In this document: piece after piece, positions 10,021-22,250 of the stretch
How the letters are laid out: each line of letters starts with the position of its first letter
How positions within the stretch are numbered: position 1 is the first letter of the stretch
Assembly (NCBI GenBank): GCA_014529385.2
Contig: CM043964.1
Location: forward strand, 7,037,997 to 7,101,996
DNA length: 64,000 bases
Origin: Adiantum capillus-veneris
Lineage: Eukaryota > Streptophyta > Polypodiopsida > Polypodiales > Pteridaceae
Reading direction: 5' to 3'
The notes under the pieces: generated by a model
Databases searched by the model: none
Told to the model about the DNA's origin: nothing
Seen by the model: only the letters and a program-made list of their open reading frames with translations
Position numbers and translations under genes: made by a program

Positions 10021-11565
10021 GCGTTGATGCTCCTTTTTGAAGACAAAATGATGGATTTTTTGATGCCAAAGGTGCAGCCTTTGAAGAGCAAGTGCTGCTA
10101 GAGATGGTGTGGACAGGCTTTTCTAATTTTTACAGGTGTTGAAGATGCGAAAACCTAGCTCCAAGACTACAAATTGTTCGTGTTGGAAAGTGGTTTGTCT
10201 AGGGAAGAAGGTGCCGTATAGGTGTTTCCGCTCCTGGTTCGTGGTAAAGCGAGGATATGGTTTGATGGCCTACACAATGAAGAAAAGGCAGATTGTGAAG
10301 CCTTAGAGGCGACTCTTTGAAGCAGATATGTTGCGAATGCGTAGCTAGATGAAGTAAAGAGAAAGCTGGAAAGGTTAAAACAGAGCTTGGAAGGGGATTT
10401 TCAAGCATTTTTATGGGAATTTGAGGCCCTTTGGGGAAAGTTGATAAAGGTAATTGCTACTGAGAATGTTGGGTTTCTAAAAATGAGCAAGTTTTTGGAT
10501 TGCCTGCATGAATAAGTAAGAGACAAGGTGGAGATTGATGGCCCGATGTCATACGAGGCTGTAGCTCTAGCAAGAGGGCGGACCAAAAAGATATTGAAGA
10601 AACGCGAAGCTAGGCAGGGTTTGCCAGGTATTGTGATGCCAAAGGAGGTTAATGCGGAGGTAGCCGAGCCAAGGATGGTGCAAAGAGAAGTGCATGTGCG
10701 AGAGGAACCGAGGGTTCTTTGGCTACAGAAAGACAGGGTGATTCCTATGCCGAGGATGCCAGCTAGAGCGGCTCCGATTGTGGAAGATATGCAGGTGGTT
10801 CCAGATCAGGCAAAGGATGTGTTGCCAAGTCAAGGTATGGCGGTTCAAGCTCCATCGAGTGGTGGTAAAGGTCCAAGAGTGCAGTTTGCAAATGACATTG
10901 AAGCGGTGATGCTAGAGGAGCGTCCCGAGCTTGAGACAGAGGACGAGGTTGAGCCAAGTGAAAGTAGCTCTATAGATGTTGACACGAGTTGGGAGAATAA
11001 TTCGTCTCAATCAAGGTATGATGAGTTTGATCTCTTGCATGTGAGTAGAGATACGAGGGATGTGTGTGAGGAGCAAGGATCAGTGCAAACCAATATGTTC
11101 AGTGGAGAGCAAGTGGAGGAGCCCGAGCCTACAGGTGATGATATACAGGTGAAGGTGATGTGTGGTGCCATGTTAATGGCCATGCTGATGAAAGTGGCAA
11201 TGGAGTATGTTGTGGTGGTGCAACATGTGCATGGTTTTTCCAAGAATGACAAGGTGGGCTTGCTTATGGATGAATATCAAGATGATGCGACAAAGAACGA
11301 GTTTCTCTCTTCCTTGGCAGAGATTGATGATGCAGCGGTAGAAGAGCAGGTAGTTGTAGTCGACAAGCAGGTGGTTCTTATTGACCTTGAATGGACAGTT
11401 GAAGAGGAGGAGCTCAACGATGTTGGAATTGAGTGCATGACAGGTGAGAAGGGCAGTGCGGAGTCAAAGTTAGAGGTGCTTCCTACGGAGTCAGTGCCCT
11501 CTATGATATGTGATGTGGATTCCAAGGCGGTGTCCAAGCTTTCTAAGGAGGTCTGTGAGTGGTGA
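10021..11565 (+). pseudogene. Gag-like protein with acidic tail, gag-only copy 1
   Basis: Conceptual translation gives the retrotransposon gag core: a VRGKARIWFDGL motif near 10240-10275, SLEGDFQAFLWEFEALWG near 10388, FLKMSKFLDCLHE near 10470, and then a stop at about 10513 before VRDKVEIDGP. Downstream is a 345-residue open frame (10528-11565): the gag end (YEAVALARGRTKKILKK), then a proline/valine-rich and strongly acidic region with an SRYDEFDLLHV motif around residue 166. The corresponding protein of copy 2 has SRYESFDLFHV. No zinc knuckle is visible. The nonsense codon and upstream stops make this copy defective, although the 345-residue frame has survived. Confidence 0.75.
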
Positions 11566-12100
11566 TTAAAGGGGATGCTAATAAAGGCAGCTGTCCACTG
11601 TACCGTTGAGCAGGGACAGGATCTGTTGGATGAGGATCTAGCTTTACATGGTTGGGAGGGTGGGCTAGGTATGTCAGGTATGTCAGGTCTGTTGTTCGAT
11701 GCAAGTGATGGTGCAGGTATGTCTTTGGATGGTGAGCACGATGGTGCTCTATTTGGTGTTCTTGGAGGTGCTTTGTTGCAAGCGGGCAGTATGCCATAGG
11801 GTGCATGGAATAATAGAAGTGTGTTGTTGGCGGTTTGGGTATGCAGTTGGCTATGTGCCCTCGTATGGCACTATGCAAGGGTGTTACATGTGGACGGAAG
11901 AGACCAGTACATGGTGTTTGACCCAAGCGGGTGATGGCAAGTAAGACAGGGGGCTAGGCAACCCGCATGAACAAAGGCATCGGGTAACAGATGCCAGGTT
12001 TTGTACATATGTTAGGTGGTTTGTGATGTGCAGAGAGTTTGTTTTGGTGTGGCAGTTTTTTTAGTACAATAAGGCTGTTTGTGGTTGAACATAAATATTC

Positions 12101-12117
12101 AACAAGGGGGTGGGCAA
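12101..12117 (+). other. Polypurine tract of gag-only copy 1
   Basis: AACAAGGGGGTGGGCAA, three bases before the 3' LTR. Copy 2 has a near-identical tract (minus strand, 48897-48912) at the same place. Confidence 0.8.
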
Positions 12118-12120
12118 TGA

Positions 12121-12970
12121 TGGTGCAACCGAAGTTGGTCCGTGCTAGGAAGTGTGCAATGCAATGATGTGTATGTTGACATGTGCATGGTAGAGGGATA
12201 AAGCCAGTGTGGGAGACCTCAGCAGGACAGTGGCAACAGAAATGCATGCTTAAAGTCTTTTTTTAGGGCAGGGGGGCCTCCAAAGTGAGATAATGATGAG
12301 GACAAGTCAAGGTGTTCAAAATGCGGGAAATGTGTCCCGAAATGTGGTATTGAAGATTCTCTAGAAGATCGTCCAGACGGCTCGTCAAACGGGGCTTCGG
12401 TGTGAAAGTTATGATTGTCCGAAGATGGAATACTTTGCAGATCCCCAACGGGCAGGGCAGGTACAGACAGGTGGCCAAAATTGTGATCAGTGGATATGAT
12501 GTAAAGCTCGAGTTGTGGATCATGTCGGTCTTTTCGGATTGCCACTCGGAGCTTAGGCGGACAAGTTATGGCTTGTGGAGTATTTGCCGGGGGTCGGATA
12601 TGTGCTCACCGGAACGCGCTGATAAGCGTGCTAACAAGGATCTTTTTACTCTCGTCAAGGTTTTGAAAAATTAGCATACGACATGGGGAGTCATCCAAGA
12701 TTTATGGCTCGTCGATCAGAGTCGAACTCATCGAGGTACGCCCAATTCAAGTGGGCAAACAGTCTCGCGATGGACAAAAATGGGATCTTTTTCCTACTTT
12801 TGCAACTTGATGTACGGAGATCCGAAGTGATTGAAATGCGGCAAAGTCTCGAGGTTTGGAGCTGGCTGGGGTGTAGCTTGACGAGAGAGGTGTTCCACGA
12901 ACTCTAGCATGTGGTGCACCGACAGCATGCGAATCAGGTGCTAAAAGCCCCTTGTTTGTAAATTCAAAGA
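12121..12970 (+). repeat. 3' LTR of gag-only copy 1, left piece
   Basis: Aligns with 8247-9096 of the 5' LTR, ending after 'AAATTCAAAG'. The remainder of the LTR is found at 17385. Confidence 0.9.
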
Positions 12971-13269
12971 AACAAGGTGAGGAGTCACGATGGCCTGCAG
13001 AGATGATTAGTAATTTTTTGTTTAAAGATGAATGCAGCTGAGAGAATGCTTACTTCAAAGGCAGAATAAAATCTAACCCTAAACATGAAAATTAAAATGT
13101 GGAATTCAGGTGCGAGAGAGAGGCCTTCAAAGATTGACAGAGGTGGTATAGGGGATGTTTGTTTTTCTGTCAGGCCAATGCAACACAGCAAAGCAGACAT
13201 TCCGAAGATAAGCAGAAGCAGACCTTCCCAAGATAAATGCAATGAGATATAATGACATGGCATTGTATC

Positions 13270-13560
13270 AGCCAATGCCAGCCTCCAAGGCCAACCGCCT
13301 TCTTCACAACTCCTTGCAGGCCAACTAGAACAGATTTTGTTCGATTATTGCCTATCACGATGACCTTGGTGTGGCGCGGCAGCATAGACAGCTCGTCATC
13401 AAAGCCCTCGTCACTCGCACCCCGTGAGCACATCACCCCTTCCTCACTTGCACCACCTCCTTGCCCATACATAGCTCTTTCCTCATATCGCACCTCCTCC
13501 ATCTCCATCTTTGTGTCCATCTCCATCATCTTTAAATCAAGTGCCCTTCTTAACAAGAGC
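13270..13560 (-). pseudogene. Exon-like fragment of an unrecognised plant protein
   Basis: The minus-strand frame has a Met/Glu-rich start (MMEMDTKMEMEEVRYEE), a Gly/Ser-rich acidic linker, and then a compact, hydrophobic and basic block PRHTKVIVIGNNRTKSVLVG followed by LQGVVKKAVGLGGWHWL. That block has the look of a conserved domain core, unlike the low-complexity frames around it. The frame continues past WHWL for about 30 residues that look like intron or flanking translation. I cannot name the family. Confidence 0.4.
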
Positions 13561-13720
13561 TCCCAATATATCTCTTCAGAATGTTCAAATTAGCATTGAT
13601 TAAGCCCCAGGTAGGTTGGCACGCATGTCTCATTAAGGGGAATCAACCAAGATCCCTCACTTGAAAAAGCAAAAGAGAAAAAGGACAAAAAAAAAAAGCC
13701 CTTTCCACGTGCAGCATAGG

Positions 13721-14056
13721 AAAATTACCAAAATATCCCTCTACTTTGTGTGAATTCCCAAAATACCTTTGTATCTATTTTGATTGGGTTTGTTAAAGAT
13801 TTTCTAATCTTTATTCCTTTTTGACAATTGAGATCCCGTTTTGCGTGCTGAGCATGTAATTTGTCACAGATTACCTCGCAAAGAAGGTAAGTATAGGTCC
13901 TAGGCCTACATAACCAACTCAATTTCTGGATTTAACATCTTGTATTGATAGATAATCAGTCTTCTTGAAATTTACTCTGACAAGAAAGGAAATTTGGGAA
14001 TTTTGGAAATTTTCAAGGGCATTTTGCATCTAAAGTCAAGGGCATTTTTCCACACA
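13721..14056 (-). mobile_element. MITE, copy 1
   Basis: About 336 bp with imperfect inverted ends of the type GGAAAATTACCAAAATATCC / GGAAAAATGCCCTT, and a central near-palindrome 'GTAATTTGTCACAGATTAC' (13856-13874). The reverse complement matches 57783-58205, including the palindrome and the 'TTTTTGACAATTGAGATC' segment. No coding capacity. Target duplication not clear. Confidence 0.65.
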
Positions 14057-14194
14057 TTAACTTAAGGATTGGACGATGGACAGCTGGTGTACCCACATGC
14101 AATCGCGGACAGGTGAGGGCAGCGAGGGGATAGGAGGGCAAGGTAGGGGTGTTTTTTCCCTCAATCTTGTGAAGCAAGCAAATTTCTGTGCAAG

Positions 14195-14198
<4 letters not shown>

Positions 14199-14241
<43 letters not shown>
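14199..14241. repeat. (TC)n microsatellite
   Basis: Twenty-one TC units. Confidence 0.95.
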
Positions 14242-14243
<2 letters not shown>

Positions 14244-14259
14244 TGTGGGGTTTCTCGAA

Positions 14260-15471
14260 CCAGAGCAGCCAGAGCCCAAGATGCAGAGCGAGTGGGCAGC
14301 GCATGGCCAAAGGTGCGACACAACAACTGGCAATCTCCATGATCTCTGTGTCTCTCTCTCTCTCTTTGTGGCACAAAAGGATGGTATGTCTCTATGTGCT
14401 AAGCTGCAAGCCGCTATCAGAGAGGATGTGTTGTGAAACGGAATGTGTGCGTGCGTGCATGGAGGAAAGGTGCATGGCAAGTATGGAGCGGAAGCGGAGG
14501 AGGGCGGGGAGGTGTGCTGCATAGTGGTCATCTACTACGACTAGTTGCACGCATCCAGTTGCATGGCATGCATACCAAGATAGCCAGAATGCAAGGCGAA
14601 CGATTGCGTTAGGAGGCCATGGCTCTCTGTTGGTTATGCAGGATAAAGCAACGCGTAAACGCGAGTAGGGTGTGGGTGAGCAAGCCTTTTCATTGGAAGT
14701 GAAGGGGAGGATCTCAAGAGATTCCAATTAATGGAGGTAGGACCGAGTAGTAGGATGTAGTAGTAAGAAGCCCCCCGTGGCCACTAGAATTTATGTTTCA
14801 ATTGGTTTGAGTTGAAATTAAGGATCCATAATTTGTCATGCAGCTGAATTGGAAAGCGCACAATACAGAATTGGCTTTGTATGATGATGATGATCTTGGT
14901 CTGCAAGGATCAAAAAGACGATTGAGCTAAGCTGAGCAGCTCAAAGACATACAAATAAGGTACAAGTTTTGGAGAGAGAGGTAGTCTAAAGCTTGAAAAG
15001 ATTTAACTCAGCAAGAATGTAGGATTTGCGTGGGGATAAAATGCCAATATGCTTGCCTGATTTGATGAAATTGTGCTTACCTCTAGACGGGTGCATGTTG
15101 GAGAGAAAGGGCTTGTGGACATGCGCACGCGCGTGTGTGTAGCAAAGAGAGAGCTTGCACTGTGGCAGGCAGAGCTGGGCAATGTCGAGAAGAGGGCTTC
15201 CTATCAGAGATTGAAAGAGAGACGAGATGCAACCACACGCGAGCTGGCGGAAGCGTCAGGTGACAGCAACATAAACTCGCACGCCTTCTCCACAACGTTA
15301 ATGCACTCCTCAACTCTCCATAACCATGGAACCATGTCTCATTGCAACAGTGCTTGTCGTCAACAAATTGTCAACCACGAAAGGAGCTTGAGGATGCAGC
15401 GATGGTGGGAAATGAAGAAAGTTAGCCGTGGGATTGGGCTGATGGCCATGCAAGTGAAGAAACTTGCTTGA
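14260..15471. other. Gene-free part of the 4.4 kb insertion
   Basis: Lies downstream (minus strand) of the ANT-like exon 2, where the AP2-domain exons should be. I find no AP2 signature (RGVTRHRW or similar) in any frame. Open frames here are short and compositionally biased. Confidence 0.55.
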
Positions 15472-15477
15472 CTATAC

Positions 15478-15974
15478 ATCGTAATGATCGAGGAGTGGAA
15501 CTGCTCTTGTCTGGGGTAGACTGTCTGCATTGTGGTTATAGAGTGGTCCAGAAGCTCCGACAACATGGATGGAGGGGGGTATCTGCTTGTATGACGGTGA
15601 TGAAGATGATGATGTGGGGAAGGGCGTGGAGTTGATGTTGATCCCAACCTCCAGCGTGGAATGGTCATGAGGGTGATGATAGTACATGCTTTCATTTCCC
15701 GCATGGTTATAATCTGGCCCTCCAGATCCTAGGAAGTCTTCCAACTTAGGCCCATCTTCTGTCTTCACTTGCACACCAAAGTTCTGTAGAGCCAATATAT
15801 TACTCGGATGACTTGTTGCCTCTGCCTGGAAATAGTGTTGACGAGGATCGTGACGATCTTCTAAATCGCAGCCTGCATCGCCGTTGCCTCCTACCATATT
15901 TACCAAACCTGTGTTCATCAGGTAGTGCGGCTGCACTAGTACAAACTGCTCCAAAGCTTTAAAGTGAGGCCATT
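15478..15974 (-). pseudogene. AINTEGUMENTA/PLETHORA-like gene fragment, exon 2
   Basis: An acceptor (TGCAG, 15975-15979) opens an exon that reads on in phase from exon 1: a WPHFKALEQF start, a His/Gln-rich part, then KTEDGPKLEDFLG around the exon middle. PKLEDFLG is the euANT2 motif found upstream of the AP2 repeats in PLETHORA/BABY BOOM/ANT-like transcription factors. A Ser-rich and His-rich tail follows. The exon can end at a donor (GAT|GTATAG, 15478/15477); without splicing a stop follows two codons later. No AP2 domain is found downstream, so DNA binding would be absent. Confidence 0.7.
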
Positions 15975-16374
15975 CTGCATGTACAAATACTTGCTAAGTC
16001 CCTTTAATTCACGAGTTTCCTTGAATCTTAGGTGCAGGACAACCAAGAGGTAAACTAGCTTAGCCGGCATAAGGACAGATTTGTGTATGCGAGAGATAAC
16101 TACAGAAGGCCAGAAGAGAAAACATGGTGAGAGTGAAGGAGCTTCGCGAAGCAACACGCAAAGGTAATAATCGATTTTCGGAAGCAAGAAAACTACATGC
16201 ACATTGTTGGTAGGCGTTGTGGATGTTCGATGTCTTCATTTAAGAGGCAGGAATAATTAAGGCTCAAAGAAGCGTGATCAAGGAGTGACTAATTACACTT
16301 ACTTCAGGAGTCGCTACTTACACTGACGCAGATAAATGAGGAGAAGAAATTGCTAAACGACCATGAATGCTTAC

Positions 16375-16789
16375 CAGATGAAGAGGACGAGTTGGGAAAA
16401 GCTTCTATGACAGCTTCATGACTACTGGTGCCTGCTGAATGTGGCCTGATGCGAGCAATATCAAGCATCCGAGAGGTGAAGGAGCCGTGATTTTCTGCAG
16501 GTAAATAAGCAAAGCATAAGGAAGTGGATGTGCAGCCGCTACTGTAGTAGACAAAACTCAAAGGAGAGCTCAAACTTTCCGCATGCAACTGAGCTGGCGG
16601 TTGGTGTTGATGATGATCATGATCGCTGCTTTGATAAAGGTTGAGGTGAGCGCCTCTGTACACACCTCCTGTGCCATGCATAGCATTATGATGAGCGACA
16701 GATACAGCTTCCTCCGAAGGGGATCTTTCTTCTATAGCCAAGTAAGGAGACAACGAGAAGGGAAGCCAGTTGTTGACAGAAGTCCCCAT
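16375..16789 (-). pseudogene. AINTEGUMENTA/PLETHORA-like gene fragment, exon 1
   Basis: The ATG at 16789 opens a 138-codon exon starting MGTSVNNWLPFSLSPY. NNWLxFSLSP at residues 6-15 is the euANT1 motif that begins ANT/PLETHORA/BABY BOOM-type AP2 factors. The exon ends in a Ser run at a canonical donor, CATCTG|GTAAGC (16375/16374). Joining it to the acceptor at 15975 keeps the frame, with a Glu codon made across the junction. The intron is about 400 bp. This looks like genuine genomic gene structure and not a reverse-transcribed copy. What remains is a transcription-activation N-terminus without the AP2 repeats. Confidence 0.75.
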
Positions 16790-17384
<595 letters not shown>

Positions 17385-18297
17385 AAAAAGCATGGCTGGA
17401 GATGGAAAAAGAAAGGAAAGGAAAGGAAAGGTTGGCTTAGCTTTAGTGAAATGGATCTTCAAATGGAAAGAAAGGAAAACAAAAAGGTGGAGTGACAGGC
17501 AAAAGCCCAATAGTGCCGTCGCTACTATAAAAAGGGGTTTTTTTTTCTTTAGAAGTTAGAAAAAAAAGGAAGAAATGGGAGAGGCAGCGCCTTCGACAAG
17601 GGGTTTTTTTTTTTCTCATGGCTTGAGGGAGAAGACGAAGAAGGAGATCCTCGTGTGTTCGTGTTTGCCGATCGAAGGCGGCACAGGTTGTCTATGAAGC
17701 GGCTCAAAGAGATCGAGCGCCTTTAGGAGAAGGCGGCTAGTGAGGGCTATCAAGATGTGAAGTTGCCGCCGATGCGAAGCGAGTGATGAATTTTCTCGTC
17801 GAAGTGTGTGCCGACGTAGTCGAGTTTCGAGGGATGTGTGTGTCCCTCTGTATGGATGGGTGATGGCCATGGTACGGCCAAGAGCAGACTACATGGATGT
17901 TGTACAAGGTGTTTTTTCATTGCAAGGGAAGCTATCATTGCCGGTTTTTGACGTCGTCTCTCCCCCCTTCCCCTCTTTCTTCTTTGCTCGTCTCCAAGGT
18001 GTGTGGTGCCGGTGGGTGTGAGCGTGTGCGTCCCCCTGGCCCCCTGTGTGTGTGAGAGAGAAAGAGAGAGAGGTGTCGAGATGTAGAAAAGCTTGAAGCG
18101 AGCAAGATCGGTGTGATCGCTCTCTAGCAACAACTGTGCAGGTTGTCTGCGCGTTGGGCGAAGTGTATGCGAGGCCTTGTTAGTGTGAATCGTTTTTTTT
18201 AAAGGTGTTTTCGAGAGGACATGGGTGCTGTGAATACCCTGAGCTATATAGGGACAGCTGTTTGTGTGTCGGGTGTGTTCCCCATTCCCCCTCTCCA
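17385..18297 (+). repeat. 3' LTR of gag-only copy 1, right piece
   Basis: Aligns with about 9100-9995 of the 5' LTR from 'AGCATGGCTGGAG' to 'CCCTCTCCA'. The next bases, ACGGGAGTGG, are the protease of element A (GR-EWL). Confidence 0.9.
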
Positions 18298-19620
18298 ACG
18301 GGAGTGGCTGCATGGTTTAGGCAACACATTGCACACAAGTTATGAACACAACTCCTTATCCTTTATGGCCAATGATAAACATGTGCTTTTGCTTGGTGAG
18401 AAAAATATACCATCTGTACTTCTTATATGTACAGCTGAGCTTTCTATTTTGTAGAAAGCAGATTTAATAGATGAAGTCTTTTTGTGTTACTGCTCGTCTC
18501 CAAGTCTTGTGAATTCTCAAGAGCAAAGTGCGGTGAATTCTAGTAATGGTATGCAAAGTACAATGAATTCTACAGATAAACAAAGTGTTAACAAATCTAA
18601 CAAGGAAAGTGCTCTCAATTTTAATTCTATAGAGCAACGTGCAACTGTTGTAAAACAAACATTACAAGAATTACAAGATTCTCCTTCCCAACATAACTCT
18701 AGTTTACTTTCTCCTTTTGCATGACAAAAGCTCACTCACTTACTCATGGAGTATAGTGATGTGTTCTCAAGTGATTTACCACTGGGTTTACCCCCTACAC
18801 GTGATGTGCAGCATGGCATAGATATCTTGCCAGGCACTCAACCGATGAGTAGACCACCTTATCGTATGAGTGCTAAAGAAGCCAAGGAGATTAAGAGTTA
18901 GTTGGATAACTACCTTGCTCATGCTTACATTAGACCTAGCACTTCGCCTTGGGCATCACCAATTCTATTGGTAAAAAAGAAAGATGGTACTATGCACATG
19001 TGCGTAGATTATCGCGGATTAAATGCGATAACCATCAAGAACAAGTATCCTCTGCCGCGAGTGGATGAATTGTTTGATCAACTCCACAGGGCAAGATACT
19101 ATATAAAGATAGATCTTCATTCAGGATACCACCAGGTATGTATCCTACTGCAAGATATCTCCAAAACTAACTTTAGAACACGGTTCGGGCATTTTGAATT
19201 TTTGGTTATGCCTTTTGGTCTAACCAATGCTCCAGCTACATTTATGACACTCATGGATAGTGTCTTATGTCCCTATCTTGGAAAATTTGTTGTGGGTTTC
19301 CTTGATATAAGCATTCTCATTTACAATAAGATTGAAAATGAACACATAGAACACTTATGATTAGTGTTTGAACAGCTACGAGCTCATGTGCTGTATGCTA
19401 AGCAAAGCAAGTGCGATTTCTTTAAAATAGAGACACATTACTCAGTAATGTGATCTCTTATTCTGGCACCAAGATGGACACTGACAAGGTCGCTACCATT
19501 CTTCGATGGCCACATCCCAACACGGTTAAGGAGCTTCAAATGTTTTTAGGCATGGCTCGATTTTATCGACAGTATATCCGTGACCATGCCAAAGTCACTG
19601 TTCCTACGAAAGATTAACTT
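18298..19620 (+). pseudogene. Protease end and reverse transcriptase of element A
   Basis: Begins with the missing protease tail (EWLHGLGNTLHTSYEHN), a linker, then DVFSSDLPLGLPPTRDVQHGI and the RT core: [56 protein letters not shown]. The longest open part is 18902-19360. The catalytic YxDD box is damaged: [11 protein letters not shown] replaces FLDDILIY, so one of the two aspartates is gone. A stop (TAG) lies at 18899, and a frameshift occurs near 19450. Not functional. Confidence 0.85.
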
Positions 19621-19679
19621 AAAGAAAAAGGTAAGACCTTTTCTTGGGAAGAATTCCAAAAAAGCATTTTTGAACAGCT

Positions 19680-20060
19680 CAAGGTATCTATAGCCACTGC
19701 TCCCATCGTAGCAATCGTCGACCCACTTAAGCCATTTGTGGTAGACACTAATGCTAGTGATAAATCCATTGGTGGGATACTTCTCCAGGAGGAAAGACCT
19801 ATAACCTTTGAAAGTAGAAGTTAGATAGAGCTCAACAGAATTATTTTTTTTATGAGAGAGAGCTCTATCCCATAATTCACGCTTTATGAAAGTGGCGACA
19901 CTATTTATATGGTACCAAATTTGAAGTAGTTTTTGACTGAGAGTATCAAATGGTTTACTACTCAAACAGACTTGAAGGAAGAAATGCTTCAAGATTATGA
20001 TTGTAAGCTACGATATCGCAAGGGGCGATATAATGTAGTAGCGGATGCATCAGATTAATT
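19680..20060 (+). pseudogene. RNase H domain of element A
   Basis: Frames give IATAPIVAIVDPLKPFVVDTNASD (the first catalytic Asp region), GGILLQEERPI, then after stops and shifts DYDCKLRYRKGRYNVVADASD, the RNase H end that corresponds to GKxNVVADALSR in intact elements. Heavily decayed. Confidence 0.75.
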
Positions 20061-20339
20061 CACTTGCATTCAAGGAACTAAAGAGTGGACTTTTGGAGTT
20101 ATTAGGTGGAAAGTGTGCACAAGATCAATCATATGCTAAAGTGTGGAGTGCAGTTTTAAAAAGGGATCCCTCACACTCACATGTATCTGAACACCCAGAT
20201 CAACATGTCTCTGTACGCTAGATAAAAACTCCAACACACAGCTACTCAGGAAGAGCTTAAGCGATGGAATAATTTTTCTATTGATGATGGCTACTTACTC
20301 CACAAAGGTAAAGTATGTGTGCCAAAGGACTCAGACACT

Positions 20340-21480
20340 AGGCACCAAATCGTATTTGAGTGTCATGATAGTCCAAGTGCTGGTCATCCAGTTATTTGTA
20401 AGACATATTCCTTAGTTCTACGACAGTTTTTATTGGCCATGCTTACATCATGATGTTCAAGAGTACATATTAAACTGCCAATAGTGCCAAGTTAATAAGG
20501 CAGAGCACATCAAGGTAGGTGGCCTTTTACATCCTTTAGAGATTCCACAAGGTAAGTGGGAGAGTATCCCTTTGGATTTTGTAGTAGGACTACCGACTAA
20601 AAATCGTGGCCATGATGCCATTTGGGTAATTGTAGACCGTCTCACAAAGATGGGTCGATTCATTCCCACTAAGACTACAGTTAAAACACTAGAATTAGCA
20701 CATCTATTTGTAGAGCATATATATAAAATCTAGGGTCTTTCAGCTAGTATCATTAGTAACAGAGATCGAAAGTTTGATAATCACTTATGGAGATCTGTGT
20801 TCCAAAAGCTGGAAACTAAACTTAATCTAATTAAGTACGGCTGATCATCCAGAAACGGATGGTCAAACAGAAAGAGTTAATCAAGTGCTAGAGGATATGC
20901 TACGAGCGTACGTTAGCAAGAAGCAAACCAATTGGGAAGACTACTTACCTATATTGGAATTTGCTTATAATAGTTAAAAGCATGTAACTACAGGGTTTAG
21001 TCCATTTATGCTTTTATATGGATTTCAACCTAGATCACCCGTTTCGGTGAGTTTGGCTAAGGAGAAGATACAACAAGCGAAGGATTTTCTCCAAGACCAT
21101 TTTGACATGCTTCGAGTTGCTCGACAGAATGTTAAGCAAGTTCAAGATCAATATAAGAAGTACGCAGATGAGCATCATCGTCTTGCTACTTTCGAAGAAG
21201 GAGACAAGGTTTTCCTCAAAGTTCCGGAGCATTCAAAAAGTATGAAGATGGGAAAAGTTGCTAAACTTTCACCATGCTATTGTGGACCGTTTACCATTCT
21301 CAAACATATAGGTCAAGTGGCCTGTAAGTTAGCTCTCCCAGAGCACTCACGAGTTCATCCTGTTTTTCATGTTAGCCGTTTACAAAATCAGCTAGGACAG
21401 AATAATAACATCATTGACACAGGTGTGTTAGTTGACCTTATCGAACCGCCAAGAATTCCTCATGAGCCTAAAAAGATTTT
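20340..21480 (+). pseudogene. Integrase of element A
   Basis: Zinc-binding remnants (GHPV near 20385, NCQ.CQVNK near 20473) are followed by the core: GKWESIPLDFVVGLPT, WVIVDRLTKMGRFIPT (first Asp), SNRDRKF (second Asp, usually SDRD) and traces of the Glu segment (DG(Q)T.RVNQVLE, 20860-20895). From 21008 an open frame of 174 residues carries the C-terminal part with AKEKIQQAKDFLQ, GDKVFLKVPEH and the GPF motif SPCYCGPFTIL at about residue 90, then HPVFHVSRL. Several stops upstream. Confidence 0.85.
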
Positions 21481-21630
21481 GGATTCTCATGACTTTGTAC
21501 CAAAGATCATGTCAGACGACAGGTGTTGGTAAAATGGCTAAATAGACCTAAAGGTTCTACATGGGAGAATGTCTCTGCACTTAAGAAACATTTTCCTATG
21601 TTTGTTTTTGAGGATGAAAACGATTCTCCA
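21450..21630 (+). pseudogene. Chromodomain of element A
   Basis: After the GPF module the sequence reads ILDSHDFVPKIMSDDR and, one frame over, LVKWLNRPKGSTWENVSAL then KHFPMFVFED. VKW...TWE...L...FP.F is the pattern of the C-terminal chromodomain of plant chromoviruses, thought to steer integration to heterochromatin. A one-base frame change at about 21525 splits it. Confidence 0.75.
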
Positions 21631-21631
21631 A

Positions 21632-21641
21632 CGGGGGGTAA
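21632..21641 (+). other. Polypurine tract of element A
   Basis: CGGGGGGTAA directly before TGTAAGGACATGG, the presumed 3' LTR start. Confidence 0.7.
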
Positions 21642-22250
21642 TGTAAGGACATGGGTCCTATGGGCAAGGCCACCGGCACGGCCGGACAGTGTGTATGCTA
21701 GGGGGTGGCTATAAGATAGCACGATTGGGTGGAGACTAGCACGTGCATTAGCACCACCCTTTTAGTATGGCACTCAAAGTCCACAACCTAGTCCTTCACA
21801 TCCTCCTTCCCTGTGAACACTATTCGACTATGCGTTATCCCATCGAAGTCGCTTCTCCCTTGCGTGAGTAACTCCACAAAAGTTGAAGTCTTGCACATCA
21901 ACCAAACCGCCATGGAGCGAAAGACGTCGTGCGCACACTCACACATCCAGACAACTGAACACCACACAAGGAATTTATTTAAATTCCAACCCGCACACAC
22001 CACCACTAAAGAGCTCAATAAAATTACTACCCACAAGCTCGATTCAAACTCCAAACACCTCGACCTACAAGCCCTTACGTGCCCTCAGACACTACAAGGT
22101 GAGTCAGTTGATCAACACTTGAAATCACAATTGATGGTGACCAACATATACAATAAAAACCATCAAAAATCCAAAAACTCCAGCCACAAAAGTCCTCTCT
22201 CAAACCATTTCAAAGACTTCAACTAACTCCACTCTGTTGGACTCTTTGGA
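21642..22250 (+). repeat. 3' LTR of element A (right border uncertain)
   Basis: Begins TGTAAGGACATGGGTCC right after the polypurine tract. The 5' LTR is missing, so its length cannot be measured by comparison. It is C/A-rich, with an AATAAA at 22018-22023 and another near 22152. Border at about 22250 is a guess. Confidence 0.55.
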
